In this document: positions 1 through 8,499 of the stretch, piece by piece
How positions within the stretch are numbered: position 1 is the stretch's first letter
Layout of the letters: each line of letters starts with the position of its first letter
Origin: Thermoplasmatales archaeon
GTDB taxonomy: Archaea; Thermoplasmatota; E2; UBA202; JdFR-43
Direction: 5' to 3'
Length of the DNA: 32,483 nt
NCBI GenBank assembly: GCA_014361245.1
Contig: JACIWB010000012.1
Span: forward strand, 1-32,483
The notes under the pieces: model-generated
The model's database searches: none
The model's input: the letters and a program-made list of their open reading frames with translations, nothing else
What the model was told of the DNA's origin: nothing
Translations under genes and position numbers: made by a program

Positions 1-1182
1 TATTTCCCCTGCAATGGCAGGGATGATGCTGAAAAAGTGAAATATTTCATTAAAAATGCAATTGAGGAATGGGGAATAAAATATGTTATGCTTGTAGGAG
101 GTAGGCAAGGAGGAATTTTCAATGAAAGATGGCTAATGCCAGTAAGATATACAAATTTAGATGACCGCTCTGGATGGGAAACAGGCTACTTGAGCGATTT
201 ATATTTTGCAGATATTTATAAATATGAGAATGGAAGCATTGTTTTTGATGACTGGGACAGCAATGGGAATGGAATATTTGCTGAATGGAAGGGAATGAAA
301 AAGGATAATTTGGATTTGGTGCCAGATGTTTATATTGGAAGGCTTGCATGCAAAAATAAAATTGAGTTAGGAGATGTTATAAATAAAATTATTGAGTATG
401 AGAATAATGCAAAAGGAAAGGAATGGTTCAAAAAAATGATTGTTGTTGGGGGCGACAGCTGGCCAAATGCTGATGACCCTTACTATGAAGGGGAAGAAGA
501 GAATAAAGCAGCTCTTGAATATATGCAAGGCTTTGAGGCAACAAAATTATGGACTTCTCTTGGCACTCTTACTGGCCCGCAGGATGTTATAAATGCAGTA
601 AATGGTGGGGCTGGCTTCCTTTTCTTTGATGGGCATGGAAATCCTATGAACTGGGCAACTCACCCGCCGCGTGATGAAAGCACATGGATTGATGGTCTTG
701 GTTTAAGAGATATGAACAAGTTAGCAAATAAAGAAATGTATCCAGTCTGTGTTGTTGGAGGATGCCACAACAGCCAGTTCAATGTTAGCATCGTCAATCT
801 TTTCAAGATATGGAATATAAATGAGTGGTATAGTTATGTTTATAAAGGAGAAACTGCCTATGAATGCTGGGGATGGAAAATAGTGAGAATAAAAAATGGA
901 GGAGCAATAGCAAGCCTTGGATACACTGGCTTGGATTACTTTGCAATTGGAAATGAGGATGGAGATAACTTGCCAGATTGCATTCAATATTATTCTGGCT
1001 TTTTGAATGTTAATTTCTTTAAGGAATATGCAAGTGGAAATGATATAATCGGCATTATTCATGCAAATACTCTAATAAGCTACATAAATACTCATAATGT
1101 CATGAAAGATGAAATTCATTGTAAAACAGTGCAAGAGTGGGTTTTGCTCGGAGATCCAACTCTTAAGATTGGGGGCTACTAA
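1..1182 (+). CDS. Secreted C25 (gingipain-type) cysteine peptidase, 5' end cut by the window
   Basis: The frame is open from the first base, so the GTG at 37 is probably internal and the true start lies upstream. The 393 visible residues match the peptidase C25 catalytic domain: a beta-strand ending in VMLVGGR, a VPDVYIGRL strand, the catalytic His in FFDGHGNP (codon 634-636) and the catalytic Cys in VVGGCHNSQF (codon 763-765). The C-terminal LLGDPTLKIGG motif is also typical of the family. Known members are exported proteases that cut after Arg or Lys; the specificity here cannot be read from the sequence. The protein stops right after the catalytic fold, so no C-terminal Ig-like or anchor domain follows. 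Export is inferred from the family because the N-terminus is missing. The stop overlaps the stop of the convergent methyltransferase gene. Confidence 0.85.
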   Translation, partial: YFPCNGRDDAEKVKYFIKNAIEEWGIKYVMLVGGRQGGIFNERWLMPVRYTNLDDRSGWETGYLSDLYFADIYKYENGSIVFDDWDSNGNGIFAEWKGMKKDNLDLVPDVYIGRLACKNKIELGDVINKIIEYENNAKGKEWFKKMIVVGGDSWPNADDPYYEGEEENKAALEYMQGFEATKLWTSLGTLTGPQDVINAVNGGAGFLFFDGHGNPMNWATHPPRDESTWIDGLGLRDMNKLANKEMYPVCVVGGCHNSQFNVSIVNLFKIWNINEWYSYVYKGETAYECWGWKIVRIKNGGAIASLGYTGLDYFAIGNEDGDNLPDCIQYYSGFLNVNFFKEYASGNDIIGIIHANTLISYINTHNVMKDEIHCKTVQEWVLLGDPTLKIGGY

Positions 1183-2126
1183 CATTTGGATAAAACATAA
1201 AAAAATCTTGTAAGACTTCTATGAACTCTTAAGCAATGGATTTCCTCTATTCTAAAGTAATTTTTGCATATTTCCCTATAATCCAGCGATGGTAGGCCAA
1301 CAACAGCTCTTTTACCTCTTTTTAAAAAATCGCTTATTTTTTCAAAAGCATCCCCATATAGCTTGTCCATTTCATCAGAAATATGAGATGAACGCCCGTA
1401 TGGAAAATCTGTTGCAACGGCATCAACTTTTGCATCAAAATCCCTCATATCCATGTTAAAAATTTCATAATTTTCAATTTTATAATAATCCATATTTTTC
1501 CTGCATCCTTCAACCATTTTCTTTTTTATATCTATTCCAATCCCTTTCGCCCCTATCAGGCAAGCCTCAATTAGTAGGCCGCCAGAGCCGCAAAAAGGAT
1601 CAAGAAGAGTTTGTCCCTTTTTAATTTGTGTTAAATTTACCAAAGCTCTTGCAATTTTAGGATGCATTGAAACAGGTGGGCTGAATGGTCTATTGCTTGG
1701 TTTTCTTATCTCAAATTCTTTTCTATCGATTTTTTTAATTTCTCTGCAAAAATATTTTTTCTTTCCAAAAAAAATTTTTAATACATTATCTGGCTTTTCT
1801 AAATCAACTTTTAATTTTTTTTCATTTTTTATTATTTCCCCCAATTTTTTTCTAATCTCATAGTTGCCCCCTTCTATTTTAAAACTTCCCTCAGCGTTTA
1901 GATTTTCAACAAAATCTCTTAGATTTTCACCAATCACCTCATTTACGCTGAAAGTAAGAGCAATTCTCTTTGAAAATTCATCAAAATTATTACTACAAGC
2001 TTCTACAAGAAATATTGAATTGTGATAAATATCTCTATAATTAATTTCACACGAATTCATGCATGCTTTAGCTTCTGATAATGGTAATGTAGCATATTCC
2101 TTTGATAATTCAATCAAAATTTTCAC
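1179..2126 (-). CDS. tRNA (guanine-N2) methyltransferase, archaeal Trm-G10/Trm11 type
   Basis: A 315-residue protein. An N-terminal region of about 150 residues is consistent with a THUMP-type RNA-binding module, followed by a Rossmann methyltransferase. The SAM-binding motif is LLDPFCGSGGLLIEA (about residues 173-187), followed by GIDI. Catalytic motif IV reads ATDFPYGRSS, where the family normally has D-P-P-Y; the Phe was confirmed by reading the codons (GAT TTT CCA TAC). Archaeal Trm-G10 makes m2G/m2,2G at position 10 of tRNA in the cytoplasm. The SMHPKIARALVNL segment before the SAM site is also typical. It converges on the C25 gene with overlapping stop codons. Family assignment is strong; activity with the substituted motif IV is likely but unproven. 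Confidence 0.86.
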   Translation of the reverse strand: MKILIELSKEYATLPLSEAKACMNSCEINYRDIYHNSIFLVEACSNNFDEFSKRIALTFSVNEVIGENLRDFVENLNAEGSFKIEGGNYEIRKKLGEIIKNEKKLKVDLEKPDNVLKIFFGKKKYFCREIKKIDRKEFEIRKPSNRPFSPPVSMHPKIARALVNLTQIKKGQTLLDPFCGSGGLLIEACLIGAKGIGIDIKKKMVEGCRKNMDYYKIENYEIFNMDMRDFDAKVDAVATDFPYGRSSHISDEMDKLYGDAFEKISDFLKRGKRAVVGLPSLDYREICKNYFRIEEIHCLRVHRSLTRFFYVLSKC

Positions 2127-2180
2127 ATTTATAAGAATAAAATTTATATTTACATATTTCGAAATTTATATTCTAAAGGT

Positions 2181-2441
2181 TTAAATCAAACCCACTTCTT
2201 CAACTGTTACGCTTTCTATGCCTTCTATTTTTTCGAGTTTTTCAACTATCTCATCGGGACTTTGATCAGGCATTACAACTGTTAAAAATAGAGCTTTTAA
2301 TCCAAATGCTACAGGTGATATTTCTTTTTTTACAATTTTTGCATAGTGTGGCATTATTTTATCAGCCTGCTCCTTAATTGATTCAAGGTTCAAAGAAACA
2401 TCAGATGGCATTAACTTAAACTTTATTGCTACTTTTCCCAT
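2181..2441 (-). CDS. Translation elongation factor aEF-1beta
   Basis: An 86-residue protein starting MGKVAIKFKLMPSD, the usual start of archaeal EF-1beta, the guanine-nucleotide exchange factor for aEF-1alpha. It shows the ferredoxin-like alpha/beta repeat with PVAFGLKALFLTVVMPD in the middle and IEGIESVTVEEVGLI at the C-terminus. A longer reading from 2468 adds nine residues, but these lie inside the upstream zinc-ribbon gene, and AGGGG about 9 nt before the ATG at 2441 supports the shorter start. The upstream gene stops one base earlier, so the two are translationally coupled. The pairing of this factor with a small zinc-ribbon protein is, to my knowledge, common in archaea. Confidence 0.93.
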   Translation of the reverse strand: MGKVAIKFKLMPSDVSLNLESIKEQADKIMPHYAKIVKKEISPVAFGLKALFLTVVMPDQSPDEIVEKLEKIEGIESVTVEEVGLI

Positions 2442-2442
2442 A

Positions 2443-2604
2443 TTATGGCCCCTCAAAACCACATTCATTACATTTATATCTTGCGGAAAGAGCTCTACAA
2501 TTCCTGCATCTCTTTATCAAAGCCCCGCACTCAGGGCAAGGAAACTGAGTATGCCCTTCAACTGTAAGTCCTTTTCCACAACTTATGCATCTACCTTCAA
2601 GCAT
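2443..2604 (-). CDS. Small four-CxxC zinc-ribbon protein (COG2888-like)
   Basis: A 53-residue reading frame, too short for routine gene calling, begins at the ATG at 2604 and ends TAA at 2443. It carries four CxxC pairs: CISC, CPEC, CRNC and CNEC (residues 6/9, 23/26, 33/36, 45/48), ending in GFEGP. This matches the archaeal 'Zn-ribbon RNA-binding protein involved in translation' family encoded next to EF-1beta. It would bind two zinc ions. There is no Shine-Dalgarno sequence, but a TATA box lies about 25 nt upstream, so the transcript is probably leaderless. It is the first gene of a two-gene operon with aEF-1beta. The exact molecular role of the family is poorly defined. Confidence 0.88.
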   Translation of the reverse strand: MLEGRCISCGKGLTVEGHTQFPCPECGALIKRCRNCRALSARYKCNECGFEGP

Positions 2605-2625
2605 GTTCTGTTATAGGGAATAAGT

Positions 2626-2633
2626 ATTTAAAT
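2626..2633. promoter_or_regulatory. Symmetric TATA box shared by two divergent genes
   Basis: The palindrome ATTTAAAT is the only good TATA candidate between the divergent starts at 2604 and 2652. Its centre is about 25 nt from one ATG and 22 nt from the other, the spacing expected when transcription starts at or near the start codon. TBP binds a pseudo-symmetric site, so one box could serve both directions. Inferred from spacing only. Confidence 0.5.
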
Positions 2634-2651
2634 TTTGAGAAAATTATTTTT

Positions 2652-3119
2652 ATGTTCAGGAATAGACATGTTTTGAGAAAAAAAGATGCAAGAAAAATTT
2701 TTGATGAATTAGAAAAGCAACTTGATTGCAAGATAGATGGAGAAGCAGAAATTGCGGAATTCAAGGATATGAAAATATTGTTTATAGATAAAAAATTTAC
2801 CGTATTTTTTATAGATGATAAACCCTTTTTTAATTTACTCGGTCTGCGAACCTACAGGCCAAAAAAGAAATTTTTAACAGTAGATGATGGCGCAATAAAG
2901 CACATAGTCGGTGGCGCGGATGTGATGGCGCCGGGCGTGATTGAGATTGATGAAGGAATAAAGAGAGGGGATATTGTATGGGTAAGAGATGGAAGAGGAA
3001 ATCCTATTTCGGTGGGTAAAGCTTTGATGGATGCAGAAGAGATAAAAAAAGAGAAGAAAGGAAAAGTTGTTGAAAACATTCATCATCTGGGGGATGAAAT
3101 ATGGAAACTAAGTAATTAA
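2652..3119 (+). CDS. PUA-domain RNA-binding protein, MCT-1/Tma20-like
   Basis: A 155-residue protein with an N-terminal pre-PUA domain (about 1-72, starting MFRNRHVLRKKDARKIFDEL) and a C-terminal PUA domain (about 75-150). The PUA part contains LTVDDGAIKHIVGGADVMAPGV and the VWVRDGRGNPISVGKAL segment. The architecture is that of archaeal homologues of eukaryotic MCT-1/Tma20, which bind the small ribosomal subunit or tRNA in initiation and recycling. It has no visible ribosome site and a TATA box about 22 nt upstream, so a leaderless transcript is likely. Its 3' end overlaps the convergent secreted amidotransferase-like gene by 12 bases. Confidence 0.85.
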   Translation: MFRNRHVLRKKDARKIFDELEKQLDCKIDGEAEIAEFKDMKILFIDKKFTVFFIDDKPFFNLLGLRTYRPKKKFLTVDDGAIKHIVGGADVMAPGVIEIDEGIKRGDIVWVRDGRGNPISVGKALMDAEEIKKEKKGKVVENIHHLGDEIWKLSN

Positions 3120-4283
3120 TGTAATTTCATCCCATACTGATGCTTTTCCTTTTATGGCAACTCCTCTTATGACATGGGATTTTCCATCATTTATAGAAAT
3201 TTTAAAAGGTGGCTCATTTTCAACTGCATATATCTCGCCATCAACATAAAATATAACTTTTTCAGCATTTTCCACATATGCATTTACTTCTCCACTTTTA
3301 TATCTAAGATAAATAAAAAGTTCTTCCATTGGTGGAAGAGGAAGATTTAAAGTGTAGGCAACAGCCCTTCTTAATATCCACCAGTTATAACTCATATTTG
3401 TATTATTTCCGTTAATCCAGGAATATACATATCTTGGCACACCATATATTGAAATTCCAAAAAATTCATAAACACTACCATTCATTCCACATGGTATTTC
3501 TGGGTGAGAGCTAAAAACAATAATTTTTCCTTTTCCATATTCTGATTCAACAATTGAATATTGCCCCTTTATATCGGTTTTAATTTCTTTATATGGAATC
3601 CATTTTCCAAGCCATATCCAGTAATGAAGCGGTGCTACTTCCATTGCCTCATCAGCATAAATTGCAATTCCTTTTGCTTTCTCCATCCCATACATACCAG
3701 GCCCGCCGCCGTAAGTAATATATCGGTATGAAAGATTATCAAAAACCGGGTGTGTGGATACAATTTCATTTTTAAGAGGTATTCTTGAATCGCCTATTTC
3801 CTTCCATAAATATTGCCATTCCTCATCCTGATTATCATTTATGTATGCATCGACTATCTTAAGGCATGCCAGATTTATAATAAAATCAAAAAAATTTTTT
3901 GGCTTTTCATATCCCTTAGATGCAATATTTGCCCCCCCACATATGCCCACATATCCCCCTCCTTCTGCAATAAATTCCTTAACTTTTTCCCTCCATGTTT
4001 TTATTAATCCATGAAAATATTGCCTTCCGCTCGCCCCTATTATAAGAATATCATAATTTCTCAAATTTCCATTCATAACATCTTTAAAATCAATTCTTTC
4101 AGCTGTAGTTTCATATCTAATCCCGTTTTCTTCCCACTCGTATCTAAATGCTCTTTCTAAAAGACTTACTGAAGGAGATATTGAATCATAAATTGCAATT
4201 TTTATTTCTCTTTTATCACTTTTTGAATGGCCAAAATTTGAAAGCATCAGAAAGCAAATAAATATGATTGCTATTTTCTTCAT
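3108..4283 (-). CDS. Secreted glutamine-amidotransferase-fold protein (BPL_N-like) with C-terminal Ig-like domain
   Basis: A 391-residue protein with a clear signal peptide (MKKIAIIFICFLMLSNFGHS). The next ~260 residues have a class I amidotransferase-like flavodoxin fold: NYDILIIGASG, then a nucleophile elbow GGGYVGICGGANIA carrying the Cys, and later VFSSHPEI with a His in the usual triad region. This resembles the N-terminal domain family of biotin-protein-ligase-like proteins (BPL_N), whose reaction is unknown. The last ~60 residues (VIFYVDGEIYAVENEPPFK) look like a bacterial Ig-like beta-sandwich. An exported enzyme acting on a cell-surface or medium substrate is inferred. Its ATG directly follows the endA stop codon (TAA-ATG), so it appears to be the third gene of a purQ-endA operon, an unexpected place for a secreted protein. 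Confidence 0.75.
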   Translation of the reverse strand: MKKIAIIFICFLMLSNFGHSKSDKREIKIAIYDSISPSVSLLERAFRYEWEENGIRYETTAERIDFKDVMNGNLRNYDILIIGASGRQYFHGLIKTWREKVKEFIAEGGGYVGICGGANIASKGYEKPKNFFDFIINLACLKIVDAYINDNQDEEWQYLWKEIGDSRIPLKNEIVSTHPVFDNLSYRYITYGGGPGMYGMEKAKGIAIYADEAMEVAPLHYWIWLGKWIPYKEIKTDIKGQYSIVESEYGKGKIIVFSSHPEIPCGMNGSVYEFFGISIYGVPRYVYSWINGNNTNMSYNWWILRRAVAYTLNLPLPPMEELFIYLRYKSGEVNAYVENAEKVIFYVDGEIYAVENEPPFKISINDGKSHVIRGVAIKGKASVWDEITLIT

Positions 4284-5228
4284 TTAAGGCGTAATTCTTT
4301 TTATTCTTATATATTTTATCTCCTTTCCCGCGACCGCAAATATCATTTCCTTCTTAACCGATTGCGCAAGCCTCACCGCCCTGCTCACTTCCGCCCATGT
4401 TGCAGTGTAATTATTTTTTATCACATGAACCAAATATGGAGCATGCTCTTCTATCTTCCCTTCATATACCCTGAAATGGGAGCCGAATTTGAAGCCAGTT
4501 TTTGGAAGCTTACCCTTATTCTTCAAATCTTCATAAACTTTCAATCTCTCTTTTATATCTGGTTGAATATATTTTGCATTCTTCATAAAATCATCAAAAC
4601 TTATTTTGTTTCCATCTTTAATGAGGTTTGCCCCATTTTTTGCCATATATGCGGTTTCCATTAAAGAGATTTGAAAATATTTTCCAAAATCCCTACCAAT
4701 CCCTTCCTCCTTTATTTTATTTATCAATTGCTCATCAAAAACAACACTTCTATCATTAAGAACCAATATGTTACCAGAATAATTCTCTTTTTTTATATCA
4801 GATTTCATTTCAAAAAATTTAATTGAATAATAGGTTAAATCTCCTTCTTCATCAACAATCCCAACCACTATTTTTTTGTCTAAATCAGATAACCAATCAA
4901 TTATATCCTTTATTCTGAATATTGCTCTTTCAGAAATTGCTTTTACAAAGAATGATGGTTTAGCTGGTGACTTCTTTCCGCGTTCATAAAGCAAAAAATC
5001 TTCACCAATCTCCGCTATATAACCACGCTCTCTTAAATCTCTATACACTAGATATTTTATTTCAAAATCATTAAAAACAGAAATAGAATATTTTAAAAAA
5101 TCTTCAAAATTAATTTTTTTCCCATCCCTTTCTACTTCAATTTTGCCCTTCTCAAGTAGATAGCACGCCTCAATCAGGCTCATCCTGTTTTTTCCCTCAA
5201 CAAAATTACCCTTTATCTTTGCTAACAT
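4284..5228 (-). CDS. endA: tRNA-splicing endonuclease, tandem-fused alpha2 type
   Basis: A 314-residue protein made of two homologous EndA units, the size of the Archaeoglobus-type fused enzyme (single-unit enzymes are about 180 residues). The second unit holds the catalytic triad: Tyr in FGSHFRVYEG (about 255), His in EEHAPYLVHV (about 262) and Lys in the SVKK motif (about 293). The first unit keeps the fold (SLIEACYLLEKG, FLLYERGK) but has KSPAKPSF where the His motif would be, so it is structural. Two chains would form the active dimer, cutting bulge-helix-bulge introns from pre-tRNA. It overlaps the purQ end by 7 bases and abuts the next gene. Confidence 0.92.
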   Translation of the reverse strand: MLAKIKGNFVEGKNRMSLIEACYLLEKGKIEVERDGKKINFEDFLKYSISVFNDFEIKYLVYRDLRERGYIAEIGEDFLLYERGKKSPAKPSFFVKAISERAIFRIKDIIDWLSDLDKKIVVGIVDEEGDLTYYSIKFFEMKSDIKKENYSGNILVLNDRSVVFDEQLINKIKEEGIGRDFGKYFQISLMETAYMAKNGANLIKDGNKISFDDFMKNAKYIQPDIKERLKVYEDLKNKGKLPKTGFKFGSHFRVYEGKIEEHAPYLVHVIKNNYTATWAEVSRAVRLAQSVKKEMIFAVAGKEIKYIRIKRITP

Positions 5229-5998
5229 TTTCTCTCTATATATTTAATTATTCCTTCAAATATACTTTTTCCATCCCCTCTATTCCAGTTAATATTTTGC
5301 CATCTATAAAATGCTCTCTCAGGATGAGGCATCATACCAAGAATATTTCCCTGCGGATTTGTTATTCCGGCAATATTTGCATATGAACCATTTGGATTGA
5401 AAGGATAGCCATCTTCCTTACCATTTTCATTTACATATCTAAAAACAACCTGCTTTTTATTTACTTCTTCAGCATATTCATCACTTTTGAATACCAATTT
5501 TCCTTCTGCATGAGCACATGGAATCAAGCAAATTTTTCCCTTTTCAATATTTTTTGTTAATTCACAATTTCCCTCATGTCTTAGCAATGTCTGCCTGCAC
5601 TCAAATCTATTCGAATCATTTGTTGTCAGACAAGCTTCAGGTTCATTGGCTATTCCATACAGAGCTGGAAGAAGACCAATTTCAACAAGCACCTGAAATC
5701 CATTACAAATTCCAACAATAACATATCCTTCATCAACATATCTTACAAGCTCCTTAAAAATGCTCGCCTTCATGCGAGAAGCGAAAATTGCGCCAGCCCT
5801 CACATAATCACCTCCAGAGAAGCCACCCGGCAGAAATATGCATTGATAACTCATCGGGCTCTTTCTCCCGCTTTCAAATTCTTTTAAATGCACATATTCC
5901 GCATTAACTTTGAGGCGGAGAAATGCATTTAAGCTTTCCTCCTCGCAATTTGTCCCCTCCATTCTTAGAATTGCAACTTTTATATCTTTTCTTTCCAC
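5222..5998 (-). CDS. purQ: Phosphoribosylformylglycinamidine synthase glutaminase subunit PurQ
   Basis: A 258-residue class I glutamine amidotransferase that supplies ammonia to the FGAM synthase complex (PurL-PurQ-PurS) in purine synthesis. Visible motifs are VAILRMEGTNCE at the N-terminus, FLPGGFSGGDYVRAGAI, the nucleophile Cys98 in GICNGFQ, and the triad His225/Glu227 in MMPHPERAF. The start is GTG at 5998, placed by the conserved N-terminus, with a TATA-like TTAAATAT about 22 nt upstream. purL and purS are not in the window. It overlaps endA and is the likely promoter-proximal gene of a three-gene unit. Confidence 0.95.
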   Translation of the reverse strand: MERKDIKVAILRMEGTNCEEESLNAFLRLKVNAEYVHLKEFESGRKSPMSYQCIFLPGGFSGGDYVRAGAIFASRMKASIFKELVRYVDEGYVIVGICNGFQVLVEIGLLPALYGIANEPEACLTTNDSNRFECRQTLLRHEGNCELTKNIEKGKICLIPCAHAEGKLVFKSDEYAEEVNKKQVVFRYVNENGKEDGYPFNPNGSYANIAGITNPQGNILGMMPHPERAFYRWQNINWNRGDGKSIFEGIIKYIERKC

Positions 5999-6025
5999 AA
6001 ATGTAAATAAAATTGATATTTAACT

Positions 6026-8479
6026 TTATTTTCTTTTATAGAGATAAGTTGCAGCTAATCCAATTATTGCTATTAAGATTATAATAATTATCAAGGAAAT
6101 TCCTTTATTATTTTCCTCATTTAAAACTTCGAATGTTTCTGCATCCATGCAATAGATTTTTCCAATCGCTGAAAAAAATACTTTCCCATTTGTTATGACT
6201 GGCTTTGATATAGGAGTAGTGATGAAATTATATAAGCCATTAATTTCATAAGCGGGAGAAAAGCTGAAATCCACCTTTCCACTTTTATTAACTGCATAAA
6301 ATCTTCCATCGGTTGATGATACAAAAATTTTATCCCCATATGCATCAATTCCTTTAAGAGATGCATTTGTTGAAAAAATCCATTTTAGCTCGCCATTTTT
6401 ATCAATACAGTATAGATTTCCGTCTAAACAAGCGGCATATATTTCATTTCTGCAGTCTATATCTACAATTCCCCATCCAGTGTCTAATTTCCATTTTAGC
6501 TCGCCATTTTTATTGAGGCAATAAATTCCATCTATAGCCCCAAAATAGATATTATCCTCTATTAATAAAGATAAAATTTTCCCGCTTGCATTGTAACTCC
6601 ATTTATCACAATAAATTTTATTTCCATCCACATAGTATATTTTATCCCTGTATTTTATTAAATCATTACTTAAATAGATTTTATCGCCCACCTCAATCTC
6701 CTTTCCTCCTTCTCCTTTCCATAAGCTTTTTCCATCAATAGAAAATGAATAAGAAATTTTATCAGTTGCAACATATATTATTCCATCCTTTATTTCCAAA
6801 TCATTTATTTCCTCACCAAAACTTTTCTCCATTATTAAACTTCCATTCTCACTTAAAACATACAGAGTTTTATTGAAACAGGCGTATATATTTTTCCCAT
6901 CACTTTTTAAGATTGCATAATCATAATTTTTATCACCGAATTCAAAAGTCCATAAAAGCCTTCCTTCTCTTCCCTTGCTGCCTTCATTTTTCTTAAAATT
7001 AGGGGTGAAATTGTAAGCAACACCATCGATTCTAACCCATCCAGCAGGAGGCACATCAACAACACCTTTCAACTTATTCAAAGAAGATGTATTCCATATA
7101 TATGTTGGATTTCCAAAAAATGCCCAGAGGGAATTGTTGAATATTAAATTTCCATCTGTTATCTTGCAATCTGTTGTAAAATCAGTTATTGGAGGAGAAA
7201 ACATTATTTTCTTTACAACTTCAGCATCTATTTTTCCATAATATTGGTTTCCCAATTCTTCGAATTTTATGTCTCTTTCAGAAGGAGTATAAAAGAGAGT
7301 ATAATATTGATAGCCGGTTGCATTCAGCAAAAGATGAGCAAGCCTGAAGAAAGGCGCTTTAAGCACTTCATATCCTATAATATCTCTCCTTACTTTAAAA
7401 TCAAATGGATTGTTTGCACTCCATAAAAATCCATCCTTCTTCCTTATAACATTATGATGGTATAAGCCAAATTCAAGAAGAGCTATTTCCTTTTCCTCCG
7501 CATCAGCAATAAGCCATTGAGCATTCATCACTCCTGTATTTCCTTCAAGAAGATATTTTATTACATCATCTATACTGCTTCCATACTGGATTGCCATCCT
7601 TGCCCTTATTGCAAGAGGTATCCCACGCAACTTAAAGAACCCCTGTATGAAAGTTGTTTCAATCATAGCCAAGCCCTCATCATTCTGCCAGAAATCCTCA
7701 TCGCTCCATATATAGCCAGGAGAAGTAGAAATAATCAAGCGATGGCCGCTGCTCGGCTCTATATCAAGAATTACATTCCATCTTTGAGCTATATAATAGC
7801 TATACCACCAACCCCCACACCACACACTATCGCTTATAACAATATTTCCATCTTTTGTCGCATTTCCAACAGCTGCAAATCCATTGCAGTGATGGACTGG
7901 ATAAAATGAGAGAGCAAATTCATAAAAATCCTTGGTTTTAAAAGAAAAAGCATTAAAGATATCTCTCAAAATATGAAATCCTTTCGGGAAGTTTGTTAAA
8001 ATACTCATCAGTTCATACATTTCATTAAGAGCAAGAATGTCCTCATATGTTATATCCTCTCCATATATTTTAACCCCTCTTGCTTTTGCTCCATCAGCTA
8101 TTCCCCTTATCTCTTCTCTATACTCTTCTGGATAATATGGCCAGAATATTTTTATAGCAAGTTTTTTGCATTCATTCCACCATCTGGCAGATAATTCTTC
8201 GTATCTTGAAGAATTTATATCAACTGGCAAATATTTTATAATAAATGGGCAATTATGAATTATATTGCTCCATCTATAAATCATATCAGTTATTTCAGCA
8301 TATAAAAGCCATCCATGCTGATAGCCACGCTCATATGCATCTCCTTCTATATGAACATAAATCCATCCCTGAATGTTATACCTGCATGCATTTCCATAAA
8401 CACTGTTTCCTTCGATTTTTAATTCATAATTAACAGGGGTTATAAACAGCAAGGCGAGTAGCAATGAAAGAAATTTCAT
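6026..8479 (-). CDS. Exported C45-like acyltransferase/hydrolase with beta-propeller and C-terminal membrane anchor
   Basis: 817 residues from the ATG at 8479. Signal peptide: MKFLSLLLALLFITPVN. Residues ~40-520 resemble the peptidase C45 / acyl-CoA:6-APA acyltransferase (NTN hydrolase) family: GDAYERGYQHGWLL near 46-59 and HHCNGFAAVGNATKDG with putative nucleophile Cys198. In that family cleavage before the Cys creates the active N-terminus. Residues ~540-785 hold WD/PQQ-type propeller blades (repeats such as YCLNKNGELKWKL), including near-identical repeats at the DNA level around 6380-6420 and 6485-6525. A transmembrane helix (~793-813, SLIIIIILIAIIGLAATYLY) and KRK end the protein, so both domains should face outside. 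An upstream extension to 8623 runs into feoB and lacks sense. A TATA-like TTATTTAAAA lies about 24 nt upstream inside the feoB end. The substrate is unknown. Confidence 0.78.
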   Translation of the reverse strand: MKFLSLLLALLFITPVNYELKIEGNSVYGNACRYNIQGWIYVHIEGDAYERGYQHGWLLYAEITDMIYRWSNIIHNCPFIIKYLPVDINSSRYEELSARWWNECKKLAIKIFWPYYPEEYREEIRGIADGAKARGVKIYGEDITYEDILALNEMYELMSILTNFPKGFHILRDIFNAFSFKTKDFYEFALSFYPVHHCNGFAAVGNATKDGNIVISDSVWCGGWWYSYYIAQRWNVILDIEPSSGHRLIISTSPGYIWSDEDFWQNDEGLAMIETTFIQGFFKLRGIPLAIRARMAIQYGSSIDDVIKYLLEGNTGVMNAQWLIADAEEKEIALLEFGLYHHNVIRKKDGFLWSANNPFDFKVRRDIIGYEVLKAPFFRLAHLLLNATGYQYYTLFYTPSERDIKFEELGNQYYGKIDAEVVKKIMFSPPITDFTTDCKITDGNLIFNNSLWAFFGNPTYIWNTSSLNKLKGVVDVPPAGWVRIDGVAYNFTPNFKKNEGSKGREGRLLWTFEFGDKNYDYAILKSDGKNIYACFNKTLYVLSENGSLIMEKSFGEEINDLEIKDGIIYVATDKISYSFSIDGKSLWKGEGGKEIEVGDKIYLSNDLIKYRDKIYYVDGNKIYCDKWSYNASGKILSLLIEDNIYFGAIDGIYCLNKNGELKWKLDTGWGIVDIDCRNEIYAACLDGNLYCIDKNGELKWIFSTNASLKGIDAYGDKIFVSSTDGRFYAVNKSGKVDFSFSPAYEINGLYNFITTPISKPVITNGKVFFSAIGKIYCMDAETFEVLNEENNKGISLIIIIILIAIIGLAATYLYKRK

Positions 8480-8499
8480 AAAGAAAATATCAGAAGGTT

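Noticed and set aside
2442-2468. Upstream start of aEF-1beta
   Set aside because: It lies within the zinc-ribbon gene and the family starts at MGKVAIKFK.
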